Below, piece by piece: positions 9,227-18,257 of a DNA stretch of 64,000 bases. The stretch is from Alkalihalobacillus deserti (GTDB lineage: Bacteria; Bacillota; Bacilli; Bacillales; Bacillaceae_D). The notes beneath the pieces are model-generated. The model had not been told where the DNA came from. It did not search any database and was given only the letters and a program-made list of their open reading frames with translations. Location of the stretch: contig NZ_JAJAFR010000003.1 in the NCBI RefSeq assembly GCF_020734105.1, forward strand, positions 186,001-250,000, written 5' to 3'. Each line of letters begins with the position of its first letter. Position 1 is the stretch's first letter. Made by a program: the position numbers and the translations under genes.

Positions 9227-10086
9227 TTAGGAAAATAAAAATCATCTTAGAAATGATTAAATTTGAACATACGGTATTTGCCTTGCCGTTTGCTTATTTT
9301 GGCGCCATCTTAGGAGCTTTTATTATTAATGGACAGTTCCCTTCCATCTCCCAGTGGGTTTGGATTACTCTAGCGATGGTCGGGGCAAGAAGTGCAGCTA
9401 TGTCATTAAATCGAGTGATCGATGAACAAATTGATAAACACAACCCTCGAACAGCAACTAGAGCGATTCCAGCCGGTTTAGTATCGAAGTTGGAAGTTCT
9501 TTTGTTTATCATTGTTTCATTTGCCCTTCTTTTTTATGCAGCTTTTCAACTGAATATGTTAGCCGTTTATTTGCTACCGCTGGCGGTCTTTTTTCTTGTT
9601 ATTTATTCTTATACAAAACGGTTTACATGGGCTTGTCATCTTATCTTAGGTGTAACCATTGCCATTGCTCCACTTGGGGGGTGGGTTGGTGTAACAGGAA
9701 CATTAACATGGGAAGCGTTTCTGCTGTTTCTTGCTGTTGCTTTATGGACAGCAGGCTTTGATGTGATTTATGCGACTCAAGACGCTGATTATGATCGAGA
9801 AAATAACTTGTATTCAATTCCGAGTAGGTTTGGAATTGGACGAGCATTGAAGATTGCTCGTTTTCTGCATGTAATCAGCTTTTTATCGTTTGTTAGTTTG
9901 TTTTTCATCACACCGCTTGGATGGATCTATTTTATTGGTGTGATGATTGCAGGTGCGATTATGGTTTATGAGCATTCACTTGTTTCGGAATATGATTTAT
10001 CTAAATTGGATGTGGCTTTCTTTACGATGAATGGCATACTCAGCCTTGTGATGTTCATTTTTGCGATTGGAGATATACTTATATGA
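9223..10086 (+). CDS. mqnP: UbiA-type prenyltransferase of the futalosine pathway
   Basis: A membrane-embedded prenyltransferase of 287 residues with eight to nine helices. The first aspartate motif is [15 protein letters not shown] (about residues 66-80) and the second is [13 protein letters not shown] (about residues 185-197). It overlaps menG (GTGA) and ubiX (ATGA). With mqnA and ubiX beside it, its likely substrate is the 1,4-dihydroxy-6-naphthoate ring of the futalosine route, not DHNA as for MenA. Which substrate it uses is inferred from context. Confidence 0.85.
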   Translation: MIRKIKIILEMIKFEHTVFALPFAYFGAILGAFIINGQFPSISQWVWITLAMVGARSAAMSLNRVIDEQIDKHNPRTATRAIPAGLVSKLEVLLFIIVSFALLFYAAFQLNMLAVYLLPLAVFFLVIYSYTKRFTWACHLILGVTIAIAPLGGWVGVTGTLTWEAFLLFLAVALWTAGFDVIYATQDADYDRENNLYSIPSRFGIGRALKIARFLHVISFLSFVSLFFITPLGWIYFIGVMIAGAIMVYEHSLVSEYDLSKLDVAFFTMNGILSLVMFIFAIGDILI

Positions 10087-10691
10087 GTGAAAAATCTAAA
10101 GGGGTATACATAGTAGGAATAACGGGTGCGAGTGGTGCCATTTATGGAGTGCGTCTTGTACAAGAGCTTTTAAGGCAATCATATAAAGTCCATCTTATTC
10201 TAACTGAGGCTGCTTGGCGTGTATTTAAAGAAGAATTATTGTTAGATACAACGGATCGTGACACTGTTATTGAAGATTTATTTGGTCAACATGAAGGGAT
10301 GCTTTATACTCATCACCTTTATGATTATGGTGCCCCGATTGCGAGTGGCTCTTATCAAAATGATGGGATGATTATTATTCCTTGTTCAATGGGAACCCTT
10401 TCAGGAATTGCCACTGGAGCATCAGGTAATTTAATAGAGCGAACGGCTGATGTCATGCTCAAAGAAGAGCGTAAGTTAATTCTTGTTCCTAGAGAAACAC
10501 CATTAAATCAGCTTCATTTAGAAAATATGCTTCGTGTTTCAAAGGTTGGAGCAAAAATATTGCCCGCGATGCCAGGTTTTTATCATCAACCACAATCTAT
10601 GGATGATCTTATAAACTTTTTGGTGGGGAAAGCTTTAGACAGTCTTGGAGTTGACCATAAATTGTTTGCAAGATGGGGGGGTGGGCAGTGA
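10083..10691 (+). CDS. ubiX: UbiX-family flavin prenyltransferase
   Basis: UbiX joins dimethylallyl phosphate to FMN, producing the prenylated flavin needed by UbiD-type decarboxylases. The N-terminal GITGASGAIYG (residues 13-23) and the PCSMGTLSGIATG and PRETPL segments bind FMN and the prenyl donor. In this setting it would support a UbiD-like decarboxylase that removes the ring carboxylate in futalosine-type menaquinone synthesis; that partner is not in the window. Start ATG overlaps the mqnP stop. Confidence 0.92.
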   Translation: MSEKSKGVYIVGITGASGAIYGVRLVQELLRQSYKVHLILTEAAWRVFKEELLLDTTDRDTVIEDLFGQHEGMLYTHHLYDYGAPIASGSYQNDGMIIIPCSMGTLSGIATGASGNLIERTADVMLKEERKLILVPRETPLNQLHLENMLRVSKVGAKILPAMPGFYHQPQSMDDLINFLVGKALDSLGVDHKLFARWGGGQ

Positions 10692-11539
10692 GCGTGATCA
10701 TTGGAGAAATCTCTTATACAAATATTTTACCGTTCTTCTATTATCTGGACCGTGAAAAGTTAAAAGAGCAAAATTGTTCTTTTGTACCGCAAGTTCCTGC
10801 TCAGTTAAATCAAGCAATGTCAGCTGGGGAAATTGACGTTGGTGGCATTTCATCATTTGCGTATGCAGATAATGCGGATCGTTTTACGTTGATGCCTAAT
10901 TTATCGGTTACTTCGTATGGTCCGGTTGGCTCTATTTTCTTATTTTCTAAGAAACCTCTACAACAGTTAGGTGAAGCAAATATTGCTTTAACAAGTAGTT
11001 CAGCATCTTCTGTGCACCTTTTAAAAATTATATTAGAGCATTTCTATTCATTGAAGTTGTCATATACAACGATGAGACCTCATTTAAAGACGATGCTAGT
11101 TGAGCATGATGCCTGTTTACTTATTGGAGATGATGCCATAGTAGCTAAACGTGAGGTTGGCGGGTCATACCATTGTTATGATTTAGGGGATTTGTGGTTC
11201 GAGCATACAGGATTACCAATGACATTTGCTGTCTTTGCTGTTCGGAACGAAACTTTAAGTGAACATACAAGTTTACTAGGAGCTGTTTATCGTTCTTTTC
11301 TTGAAAGTAAAAGAATGAGTGAAACCAATCAATATCAGTTAATGATTGACGACATTTTAAAAACACATGGTGGAGAAAAGGCATTTTGGGTCAAGTACTT
11401 TCACAACCTTTGCAATGACTTTGGAGAACAAGAACAAAAAGGATTATCTTACTATTTTGAACTTCTTTACCAAATGGGATATCTCTCGAATCAAGTTAAA
11501 ACGTTAAATATTTGGGATCCGGCCAGAGTGGTTAAATAA
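10688..11539 (+). CDS. mqnA: Chorismate dehydratase MqnA
   Basis: MqnA converts chorismate to 3-enolpyruvyl-benzoate, the first step of the futalosine route. The start VSVIIGEISYTNILPFF, the ISSFAYA segment and the SSSASSVHLLKI region match this periplasmic-binding-protein-like family; 283 residues is typical. GTG 10688 overlaps the ubiX stop (GTGA) after a G-rich binding site. Chorismate, its substrate, is made by the aro genes a few kb downstream. mqnB, mqnC, mqnD and mqnE are not in the window. Confidence 0.9.
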   Translation: MSVIIGEISYTNILPFFYYLDREKLKEQNCSFVPQVPAQLNQAMSAGEIDVGGISSFAYADNADRFTLMPNLSVTSYGPVGSIFLFSKKPLQQLGEANIALTSSSASSVHLLKIILEHFYSLKLSYTTMRPHLKTMLVEHDACLLIGDDAIVAKREVGGSYHCYDLGDLWFEHTGLPMTFAVFAVRNETLSEHTSLLGAVYRSFLESKRMSETNQYQLMIDDILKTHGGEKAFWVKYFHNLCNDFGEQEQKGLSYYFELLYQMGYLSNQVKTLNIWDPARVVK

Positions 11540-11632
11540 GAACTTGCAAATATAGGGGATCAATGATCTAATAAATACAACGATCGTAGTAACGGCGATG
11601 AGATATCGCCTTGATTAAATAAGGTGGACGAC

Positions 11633-12604
11633 ATGAAACTAGCAGAAATTTATATGCAATTTCAATCTGATATTACAATTATTGAGAAAGAACTTGAAGC
11701 ATCAGTTCGATCAGATAATGACATAGTACAAGAGGCATCTATACAATTACTTAAAGCGGGAGGAAAAAGAATTCGTCCTGTATTAGTTTTGTTAGCTGCT
11801 AAATTTGGGCAGTATGATATTAGTGCACTTAAGCGTATTGCTGTGCCACTGGAATTAATTCATATGGGATCTCTCGTACATGATGATGTTATTGATGATG
11901 CTGAGCTACGTCGTGGTAAAAAAACGATAAAATCTCAATGGAATAACCGGATCGCTATGTATACCGGAGATTTTATTTTTGGGAAAGCAATTGAGACGAC
12001 CACGTTTTTTGATAATCCACAAATTCATCAAATTTTATCGAATGCGATGCTTGAGATGTGTTTAGGAGAAATTGAGCAAATTAGAGACCAATATAATTTG
12101 GGACAAAATTTCAGGATTTACTTACGGAGAATTAAACGAAAGACAGCTTTACTGATTGCGGTTAGTTGTGAACTAGGAGCGTTAGCTGCTAATGCGGATT
12201 ATAAAACTCGAAGAAATTTGTATCAATTTGGTTATAATGTCGGAATGTCATTTCAGATTACAGATGATGTGCTTGACTTCGTTGGTACCGCAGAACAACT
12301 AGGTAAGCCAGCAGGAGGAGATCTACGTCAAGGTAACGTGACATTACCAGCCTTGTATGCCATGCACCATGATTCACAGATTAAAAAAATGATTGAAGAG
12401 GTTCTTGAGACAAAATTTCCGGAAAATGTTGATTTAACGGAGCTTCTAACATTGATTAATCAGTCTGGTGGAATTGAGTATTCACTCTCAATAAGTGATC
12501 AATACTTGAAAAAGGCTTACGAAGCTTTAGAAAAGCTACCTGATATTGAAGAAAAGACGTATTTACGAGAAATTGCTGCTTATATAGGGAAACGTAAATT
12601 CTAA
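11633..12604 (+). CDS. hepT: Heptaprenyl diphosphate synthase component II
   Basis: HepT is the catalytic subunit that elongates farnesyl to heptaprenyl diphosphate. The first aspartate-rich motif is HDDVIDDAELRRG (about residues 84-96) and the second is FQITDDVLDF (about residues 206-215); GGKRIRP is also present. ATG 11633 (323 residues) has AAGGTGG five bases upstream, in contrast to the GTG at 11624. It closes the menaquinone cluster that starts with hepS. Confidence 0.96.
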   Translation: MKLAEIYMQFQSDITIIEKELEASVRSDNDIVQEASIQLLKAGGKRIRPVLVLLAAKFGQYDISALKRIAVPLELIHMGSLVHDDVIDDAELRRGKKTIKSQWNNRIAMYTGDFIFGKAIETTTFFDNPQIHQILSNAMLEMCLGEIEQIRDQYNLGQNFRIYLRRIKRKTALLIAVSCELGALAANADYKTRRNLYQFGYNVGMSFQITDDVLDFVGTAEQLGKPAGGDLRQGNVTLPALYAMHHDSQIKKMIEEVLETKFPENVDLTELLTLINQSGGIEYSLSISDQYLKKAYEALEKLPDIEEKTYLREIAAYIGKRKF

Positions 12605-12605
12605 T

Positions 12606-12677
12606 AAAAAGAGACCTCAGGAGACCCTAATACTAGGAAAATTTAGGGGATTGTATGAGTTCTCTTTTCTCTTTTTT
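12606..12677 (+). terminator. Possible terminator after hepT
   Basis: AAAAGAGA (12607-12614) can pair with TCTCTTTT (12661-12668), enclosing CCCTAA (12625-12630) paired with TTAGGG (12643-12648); T-rich bases follow. The large branched structure makes this less certain than the other terminators. Confidence 0.4.
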
Positions 12678-12718
12678 GGGAATGATTGTGTTTTCAAAGA
12701 AAAAAGCCTCAGGAGTTG

Positions 12719-12747
12719 TTGTTACTCCTTTGATTGTTTGCTATACT
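12719..12747 (+). promoter_or_regulatory. Candidate sigma-A promoter of ndk
   Basis: TTGTTA (12719-12724), 17 bases, TATACT (12742-12747). Confidence 0.6.
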
Positions 12748-12791
12748 AATAAAGGTTTTAATTACATGATTTGATTGGAGAGATAGAGAAA

Positions 12792-13235
12792 ATGGAACGT
12801 ACATATTTAATGATTAAGCCAGATGGTGTACAGCGTAATTTAGTTGGAGAGATCGTTTCACGTTTTGAACAGAAAGGGTTTACATTAGTGGCTGCTAAAT
12901 TAACAACTCTTTCAAAAGAAACAGCCGAAACTCATTATGGAGAACATAAAGAACGTCCTTTCTTCGGTGAGCTTGTTAGTTTTATCACTTCTGGACCAGT
13001 ATTTGCTATGGTATGGGAAGGTGAAAATGTTATTTCTACAGCTCGTACGATGATGGGCACAACTAACCCAGCAGAGGCTGCACCAGGAACAATCCGTGGG
13101 GATTTAGGTGTTCAAGTTGCAATGAATGTAATTCACGGTTCGGATTCTCCTGAAAGTGCAGAACGTGAAATCTCGATTTTCTTTAAAGAAGAAGAACTAA
13201 GTGACTATGAGAAATCAGTCAATAAGTGGGTTTAA
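12792..13235 (+). CDS. ndk: Nucleoside diphosphate kinase
   Basis: Ndk balances nucleoside triphosphates by phosphate transfer through a histidine. The N-terminal [19 protein letters not shown] and the catalytic NVIHGSDS segment (H about residue 115) are clear. ATG 12792 gives 147 residues and follows GGAGAG by 9 bases; the frame continues back to TTG 12771. The place before cheR and aroC matches B. subtilis. Confidence 0.97.
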   Translation: MERTYLMIKPDGVQRNLVGEIVSRFEQKGFTLVAAKLTTLSKETAETHYGEHKERPFFGELVSFITSGPVFAMVWEGENVISTARTMMGTTNPAEAAPGTIRGDLGVQVAMNVIHGSDSPESAEREISIFFKEEELSDYEKSVNKWV

Positions 13236-13255
13236 TGAAAGCGTTTATCATTTGT

Positions 13256-13287
13256 AAGCTCGTCCATTTTTTTGGACGAGCTTTATT
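13256..13287 (+). terminator. Intrinsic terminator after ndk
   Basis: AAGCTCGTCC (13256-13265) pairs perfectly with GGACGAGCTT (13274-13283), then TTATTT. Confidence 0.85.
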
Positions 13288-13342
13288 TGTGATGGTATTT
13301 ATGTTTATTTCATCGTATCATTAGCTTATTATGATATGTTGA

Positions 13343-13663
<321 letters not shown>

Positions 13664-13785
13664 TTATTTTAAAGAAAGGTTGGTAACTCTAGAATCAGAG
13701 ACGATAAGGTTCAACTTTTTTCTTAGACTATACTGTCCGAATTTGTTACAATGTTTAATTAATAACTAAATTATCTAACTTTTTC

Positions 13786-13814
13786 GAGACAATGTTTTAA
13801 AATCATGTTATAAT
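13786..13814 (+). promoter_or_regulatory. Candidate sigma-A promoter of the aro supraoperon
   Basis: GAGACA (13786-13791), 17 bases, TATAAT (13809-13814) with an upstream TG at 13806-13807 (extended -10). It would drive aroC-aroB-aroH and beyond. Confidence 0.65.
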
Positions 13815-13865
13815 TTAACGCATAAAAGCGGTAAAGAGAATGAGTTGTAATGGAGGAGTAGAGAG

Positions 13866-15038
13866 ATGAGATATTTAACAGCTGGAGAGTCACATGGACC
13901 ACAATTAACAACGATTATAGAGGGTGTTCCTGCGCAACTTGAGTTGGTTGCTGAAGATATTAATGTCGATTTAGCACGTCGTCAAGGTGGTTATGGACGT
14001 GGAAGAAGAATGCAAATTGAGAAAGATCAAGTCCAAATTTTAAGTGGCGTGCGTCACGGGAAAACAACAGGTGCACCAATTGCTCTTGTTGTCGAAAATA
14101 AGGACTGGACTCATTGGACAAAAGTTATGGGAGCTGAACCAATTGGCGAAGACGAAGAAAAGGAAGTAAAACGCAAATTGACACGACCACGTCCAGGTCA
14201 TGCTGATTTAAATGGTGCGATCAAGTATGGTCATCGTGATATGAGAAATGTGCTTGAACGTTCATCAGCTCGTGAAACAACGGTACGGGTAGCGGCTGGT
14301 GGAGTTGCAAAAAAAATTCTTGCTCAATTTGGAATAAAGGTTGGCGGACACGTGCTTGAAATTGGCGGTGTAAGAGCAGAAAATGTTTCTTATGAGTCAG
14401 TAGAAGAATTACAAGTGCGTTCTGAAGCATCGCAAGTTCGTTGTTTAGATGAAGAAGCAAGTGCAAAAATGATTGAAGCGATCGATGTAGCTAAGCAAGA
14501 TGGAGATTCAATTGGTGGCGTTGTCGAAGTTGTGATTGAGAATGTACCGATTGGACTAGGGAGTCATGTCCATTATGACAGGAAGCTCGATGCCAAATTA
14601 GCAGCTGCTGTGATGAGTATCAATGCCTTTAAAGGTGTCGAGATTGGTATTGGATTTGAAGCTGCGCGTTTACCAGGTAGTCAGGTTCATGATGAAATCC
14701 TTTGGGACGAAGAAAAAGGCTATACGCGTAAAACGAATCGTTTAGGAGGTTTCGAAGGTGGAATGACAACGGGGATGCCGATTGTTGTTCGTGGAGTGAT
14801 GAAACCTATTCCAACCCTTTATAAGCCACTCCAAAGTGTTGACATTGAAACAAAAGAACCGTTTGAAGCGAGTATTGAACGTTCTGATAGTTGTGCAGTT
14901 CCTGCTGCCGCTGTTGTTGCTGAGGCTGTTGTAGCATGGGAAGTGGCAAATGCGCTTTTAGAAACGTTTGGTCAAGATCAAATGAGCACGATTCAAGCAA
15001 ATGTGAAACGTCATCAGGATGACGCGAGGTCTTTTTAA
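13866..15038 (+). CDS. aroC: Chorismate synthase (aroF in B. subtilis naming)
   Basis: This enzyme makes chorismate from EPSP with reduced FMN. The start [12 protein letters not shown], the central [30 protein letters not shown] block and the C-terminal [15 protein letters not shown] segment are family signatures. 390 residues is normal. GGAGG precedes the ATG. The stop overlaps the aroB start (TAATG). Its product feeds mqnA, trpE and aroH, all nearby. Confidence 0.98.
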   Translation: MRYLTAGESHGPQLTTIIEGVPAQLELVAEDINVDLARRQGGYGRGRRMQIEKDQVQILSGVRHGKTTGAPIALVVENKDWTHWTKVMGAEPIGEDEEKEVKRKLTRPRPGHADLNGAIKYGHRDMRNVLERSSARETTVRVAAGGVAKKILAQFGIKVGGHVLEIGGVRAENVSYESVEELQVRSEASQVRCLDEEASAKMIEAIDVAKQDGDSIGGVVEVVIENVPIGLGSHVHYDRKLDAKLAAAVMSINAFKGVEIGIGFEAARLPGSQVHDEILWDEEKGYTRKTNRLGGFEGGMTTGMPIVVRGVMKPIPTLYKPLQSVDIETKEPFEASIERSDSCAVPAAAVVAEAVVAWEVANALLETFGQDQMSTIQANVKRHQDDARSF

Positions 15039-16132
15039 TGAAGCAAGTTCAGATTGAAGCCAAATCGAAGGACTACCTTGTTTACATAGAGCCTGGTATT
15101 CGCCATCTGATTGGTGAAAAAATAAGAAGTGTGCTGACAGAACCAGTTTCTTCGGTTCTTGTCATCACGGATTCTCATGTCGCTCCTCTTTATTTAAAGG
15201 ATATTGTAGCGACTTTTCACAATCAGCTTCCTGTTTATACTGAAGTGATTAAAAGTGGTGAAGCGTCCAAATCAATTGCTGTCTATGAACAAGTGCTTAC
15301 TAAGGCACTTACAAGCTCTTTAGATAGAAAATCTCTAATTGTTGCTTTAGGTGGAGGAGTTGTTGGAGATCTTGCTGGATTTGTTGCAGCAACGTATATG
15401 AGAGGGATTCGTTTTGTTCAGGTTCCGACAACATTATTAGCGCATGATAGTAGTGTTGGAGGAAAAGTAGCTATTAATCACCCTCTTGGTAAAAATATGG
15501 TTGGAAGCTTCCATCAGCCTGAAGCTGTTTTTTACGACACCGAAGCATTGTACTCATTGCCTGTAAGGGAATGGCGTTCTGGATTCGCTGAAGTGATTAA
15601 ACATGGATTTATTCACGATCAATCTTTTTTAAAATGGTTACAAGAACTGAAGAGGATAGATCAGCTGCCTGTCGAACAATTAAATACAATGTTAGAAAAG
15701 TCAATCACGGTAAAAGCAAAGATTGTAAAGGCTGATGAGAGAGAGACTGGAGATCGTGCCTTTTTAAACTTTGGTCATACACTTGGTCATGCTCTAGAAT
15801 CTGAACTTGGTTATGGAGTTCTGACGCATGGAGAAGCGGTCGTAATCGGCATGATTTTCGCATTAAGAGTTAGTGAAGAAATGTATCAGATCGATCTAAG
15901 TGTTAATAAATATGAGAGTTGGCTAAATCAGATAGGGTTTCAAACAAAAATCCCATCAAGTTGTAAACCAGCTCATCTTCTTGCAAAAATGCGTCAAGAT
16001 AAGAAAGCGGAGGCAGGGGCGATTAGGATGGTTCTTTTGAAGAAAGTAGAAGAAGCAACAGTGATCGATATTCCTCCCGCACTAGTTGAAACATTACTAG
16101 TTGAAAGAATGGAGGTTGAAAAGATTGGTTAG
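15038..16132 (+). CDS. aroB: 3-dehydroquinate synthase
   Basis: AroB cyclises DAHP to 3-dehydroquinate. The NAD-binding GGGVVGDLAGFVAATYMRG (about residues 105-123), the VPTTLLAHDSSVGGK block and the zinc-binding HGFIHD, NFGHTLGHALE and HGEAV histidines are visible. Length 364 is normal. It overlaps aroC at its start and aroH at its end. Confidence 0.97.
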   Translation: MKQVQIEAKSKDYLVYIEPGIRHLIGEKIRSVLTEPVSSVLVITDSHVAPLYLKDIVATFHNQLPVYTEVIKSGEASKSIAVYEQVLTKALTSSLDRKSLIVALGGGVVGDLAGFVAATYMRGIRFVQVPTTLLAHDSSVGGKVAINHPLGKNMVGSFHQPEAVFYDTEALYSLPVREWRSGFAEVIKHGFIHDQSFLKWLQELKRIDQLPVEQLNTMLEKSITVKAKIVKADERETGDRAFLNFGHTLGHALESELGYGVLTHGEAVVIGMIFALRVSEEMYQIDLSVNKYESWLNQIGFQTKIPSSCKPAHLLAKMRQDKKAEAGAIRMVLLKKVEEATVIDIPPALVETLLVERMEVEKIG

Positions 16133-16496
16133 AGGGATTCGCGGAGCAATTACAATTGAAGCAAATACTGAAAAAGACATTACAGAAGCATCTTCTGAAC
16201 TTATACAAGTACTAATTGATCAAAATCAGATTGATCCAAATACGGTTGCACAAGTTCTCTTTACGGTAACTGAAGATATTACAGCTGCTTTTCCAGCCAA
16301 GGTATTAAGAGAATTTCCGGGTTGGTCATTTGTTCCCGTTGTTTGCGCACAGGAAATACCAGTTTCTGGTGGATTGCCCCTGTGTATACGTGTCTTACTT
16401 ACTGTTAATACTGAGATAAAACAAGATCAAATTGCTCATGCATACTTACGAGATGCGATCAAACTCAGACCGGATTTAACCTTGACGAACGATTAA
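16125..16496 (+). CDS. aroH: Chorismate mutase, AroH type
   Basis: AroH-type chorismate mutase converts chorismate to prephenate for tyrosine and phenylalanine synthesis. VRGIRGAITIE at the start carries the active-site arginine (R6, B. subtilis R7), and CAQEIPVSGGLPLCIRV holds the cysteine, glutamate and arginine of the active site. TTG 16125 (123 residues) was chosen because GGAGG (16111-16115) lies 9 bases before it and the N-terminus then aligns with B. subtilis. It overlaps aroB by 8 bases. Confidence 0.93.
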   Translation: MVRGIRGAITIEANTEKDITEASSELIQVLIDQNQIDPNTVAQVLFTVTEDITAAFPAKVLREFPGWSFVPVVCAQEIPVSGGLPLCIRVLLTVNTEIKQDQIAHAYLRDAIKLRPDLTLTND

Positions 16497-16510
16497 TAAA
16501 AAGGTAGACT
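16482..16510 (+). promoter_or_regulatory. Sigma-A promoter of the trp genes, inside aroH end
   Basis: TTGACG (16482-16487), 17 bases, TAGACT (16505-16510). It overlaps the last aroH codons, as in B. subtilis, and gives the trp section its own transcript with the TRAP-controlled leader. Confidence 0.8.
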
Positions 16511-16525
16511 GAGGGCAGATGAGAT

Positions 16526-16672
16526 GAAGGAAAAAGAATTCCTTCGAGCCTTAGTTAGAAAAGTAAGAATATTGAGATGAGTTGAGAATGAGATTGAGTT
16601 GAGGAGAGCTGAGTTTAGTTGAGGGATAAGTCTATCTATTCACCTCCTAAACAGATATGTTTAGGAGGTTTT
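16526..16672 (+). promoter_or_regulatory. TRAP-controlled trp leader and attenuator
   Basis: The leader has three parts. A 5' stem-loop pairs GAAGGAA (16526-16532) with TTCCTTC (16539-16545). A TRAP target follows, with ten triplets starting at 16574, 16579, 16584, 16590, 16596, 16601, 16606, 16611, 16616 and 16621: nine GAG and one TAG, spaced by 2-3 bases. The terminator pairs ACCTCCTAAAC (16642-16652) with GTTTAGGAGGT (16659-16669) and runs into T. The competing antiterminator pairs GTTTAG (16613-16618) with CTAAAC (16647-16652) and GAGG (16621-16624) with CCTC (16643-16646). TRAP bound to the repeats would block the antiterminator and stop transcription before trpE. Confidence 0.93.
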
Positions 16673-16745
16673 ATCTTACTATAAGTATAAAAGTACATCC
16701 CCCTCCCACTCATTTTGTTCATTCCCAAATAAGGAGTGATTGTAA

Positions 16746-18257
16746 ATGATAACCCCAACATTTTTAGAATTTGAAAAAACAGCTGAAACCTATCAAACCA
16801 TTCCGGTTTATCAACGCTTTTTTGCTGATGGGTTAACGCCAGTTCAAATTGTTCATCAATTGCAAGATCAAGTTTCGTTCTTGCTTGAAAGTAAGGATGA
16901 ACAATCCCCATGGTCTAGATACACATTTATAGGTTTAAATCCAATGTTTGAATTAATTGAAGAAAATTTAGTGTACCGCACATATTCCAATAATCGTGAA
17001 CTGGTGATCGAAGCAAAAACGTTTCAACAAGCTTTTGATGAAACCATGACTTTTTTAAATGTTCAACCGGTTGATATTCCTATCCCGTTTCGTGGTGGGG
17101 CAGTAGGATACATGGGTTATGACGCGATTGAAACGATCGAACCAGCGCTTGTAACAGAAGTCGAAGAGCGTTTACCTCATTATCATTTTCTATTTTGTCA
17201 AACATTGATTGCCTATGATCATATTAGCAAGGAGCTATCGATTTTAGTTCATGTAAGACCAAATGAGGAAGAATCGTTAGTGCATACGTATCATGGTGCT
17301 AGGACGGAAATAAAACGCATTTCCTCGATATTAGAAAAACCGAGTACTGGCCTAATGTTAAAAAATGTTCCTAAAACAGATGAAGATGTCCCCTTTGAAC
17401 GTGTGACATCTAATTACGAGAAAGAAGCATTCCTAAAAGATGTTGAAAAAATTAAAGAATACATCAGAGCAGGCGATGTATTTCAAACGGTTCTTTCACA
17501 GCGATTTGAAATGGACATTTCAGCTTCAGCTCTTGATGTGTACCGCGTATTGCGGATGGTGAATCCTTCTCCGTATTTATTCTATTTGAAGTTTGAACAA
17601 ATGGAGATAGTTGGAAGTTCACCTGAGAGACTCGTACAGGTTCAAGATGGACACGTGGAAATTCACCCGATTGCCGGTACGAGAAAACGAGGTAAGGACG
17701 AAAAAGAAGACCTCGACTTAGAAGAAGAGCTACTTGCAGACGAAAAAGAAAGAGCTGAACATTATATGCTTGTTGACTTGGCTCGCAATGATGTTGGCCG
17801 AATAGCTGAATATGGTTCTGTTGAAACACCTACCTTATTAGAAGTTGGTAGATTCTCACATGTTATGCACATTATTTCTAAAGTGACAGGCAGGCTCCGT
17901 CAAGGAACAAAGCCTTTAGAAGCACTTATGGCTTCATTTCCAGCAGGTACTGTGTCAGGAGCGCCTAAGATTCGAGCGATGCAAATTTTGCAAGAGCTTG
18001 AACCAACTAAAAGAGGGGTCTATGCTGGAGCGATCGGTTATCTAGGCTATGACGGAAATATTGATTCATGTATAGCAATTCGAACAATGGTTATTCAAGA
18101 GGGGAAAGCGTACATTCAAGCTGGTGCAGGAATTGTAGCAGATTCCGTTCCAGAGAAGGAATATGAAGAAACTCAAAATAAAGCTAAAGCACTGATTCGT
18201 GCGGCACAATTAGCCGAGAAAATGTTTGGTGATAAGGAGGTCACGCATTATGTTTAA
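16746..18257 (+). CDS. trpE: Anthranilate synthase component I
   Basis: TrpE makes anthranilate from chorismate with ammonia from its glutaminase partner. The catalytic chorismate-binding domain fills the C-terminal half (GDVFQTVLSQRFE, SPERLVQ, HPIAGTRKRG, FPAGTVSGAPKIRAM, YAGAIGYLG). The N-terminus keeps the feedback-binding type ESK and SRYTFIG segments. AAGGAGTGAT precedes the ATG. No trpG is in the operon, so as in B. subtilis the glutaminase subunit must be encoded elsewhere (pabA/trpG of the folate operon). Confidence 0.97.
   Translation: MITPTFLEFEKTAETYQTIPVYQRFFADGLTPVQIVHQLQDQVSFLLESKDEQSPWSRYTFIGLNPMFELIEENLVYRTYSNNRELVIEAKTFQQAFDETMTFLNVQPVDIPIPFRGGAVGYMGYDAIETIEPALVTEVEERLPHYHFLFCQTLIAYDHISKELSILVHVRPNEEESLVHTYHGARTEIKRISSILEKPSTGLMLKNVPKTDEDVPFERVTSNYEKEAFLKDVEKIKEYIRAGDVFQTVLSQRFEMDISASALDVYRVLRMVNPSPYLFYLKFEQMEIVGSSPERLVQVQDGHVEIHPIAGTRKRGKDEKEDLDLEEELLADEKERAEHYMLVDLARNDVGRIAEYGSVETPTLLEVGRFSHVMHIISKVTGRLRQGTKPLEALMASFPAGTVSGAPKIRAMQILQELEPTKRGVYAGAIGYLGYDGNIDSCIAIRTMVIQEGKAYIQAGAGIVADSVPEKEYEETQNKAKALIRAAQLAEKMFGDKEVTHYV

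Noticed and set aside
12700-12735. AGGAGT/ACTCCT hairpin before ndk as a terminator
   Set aside because: The stem has only six base pairs, a weak T-run, and overlaps the candidate ndk promoter.
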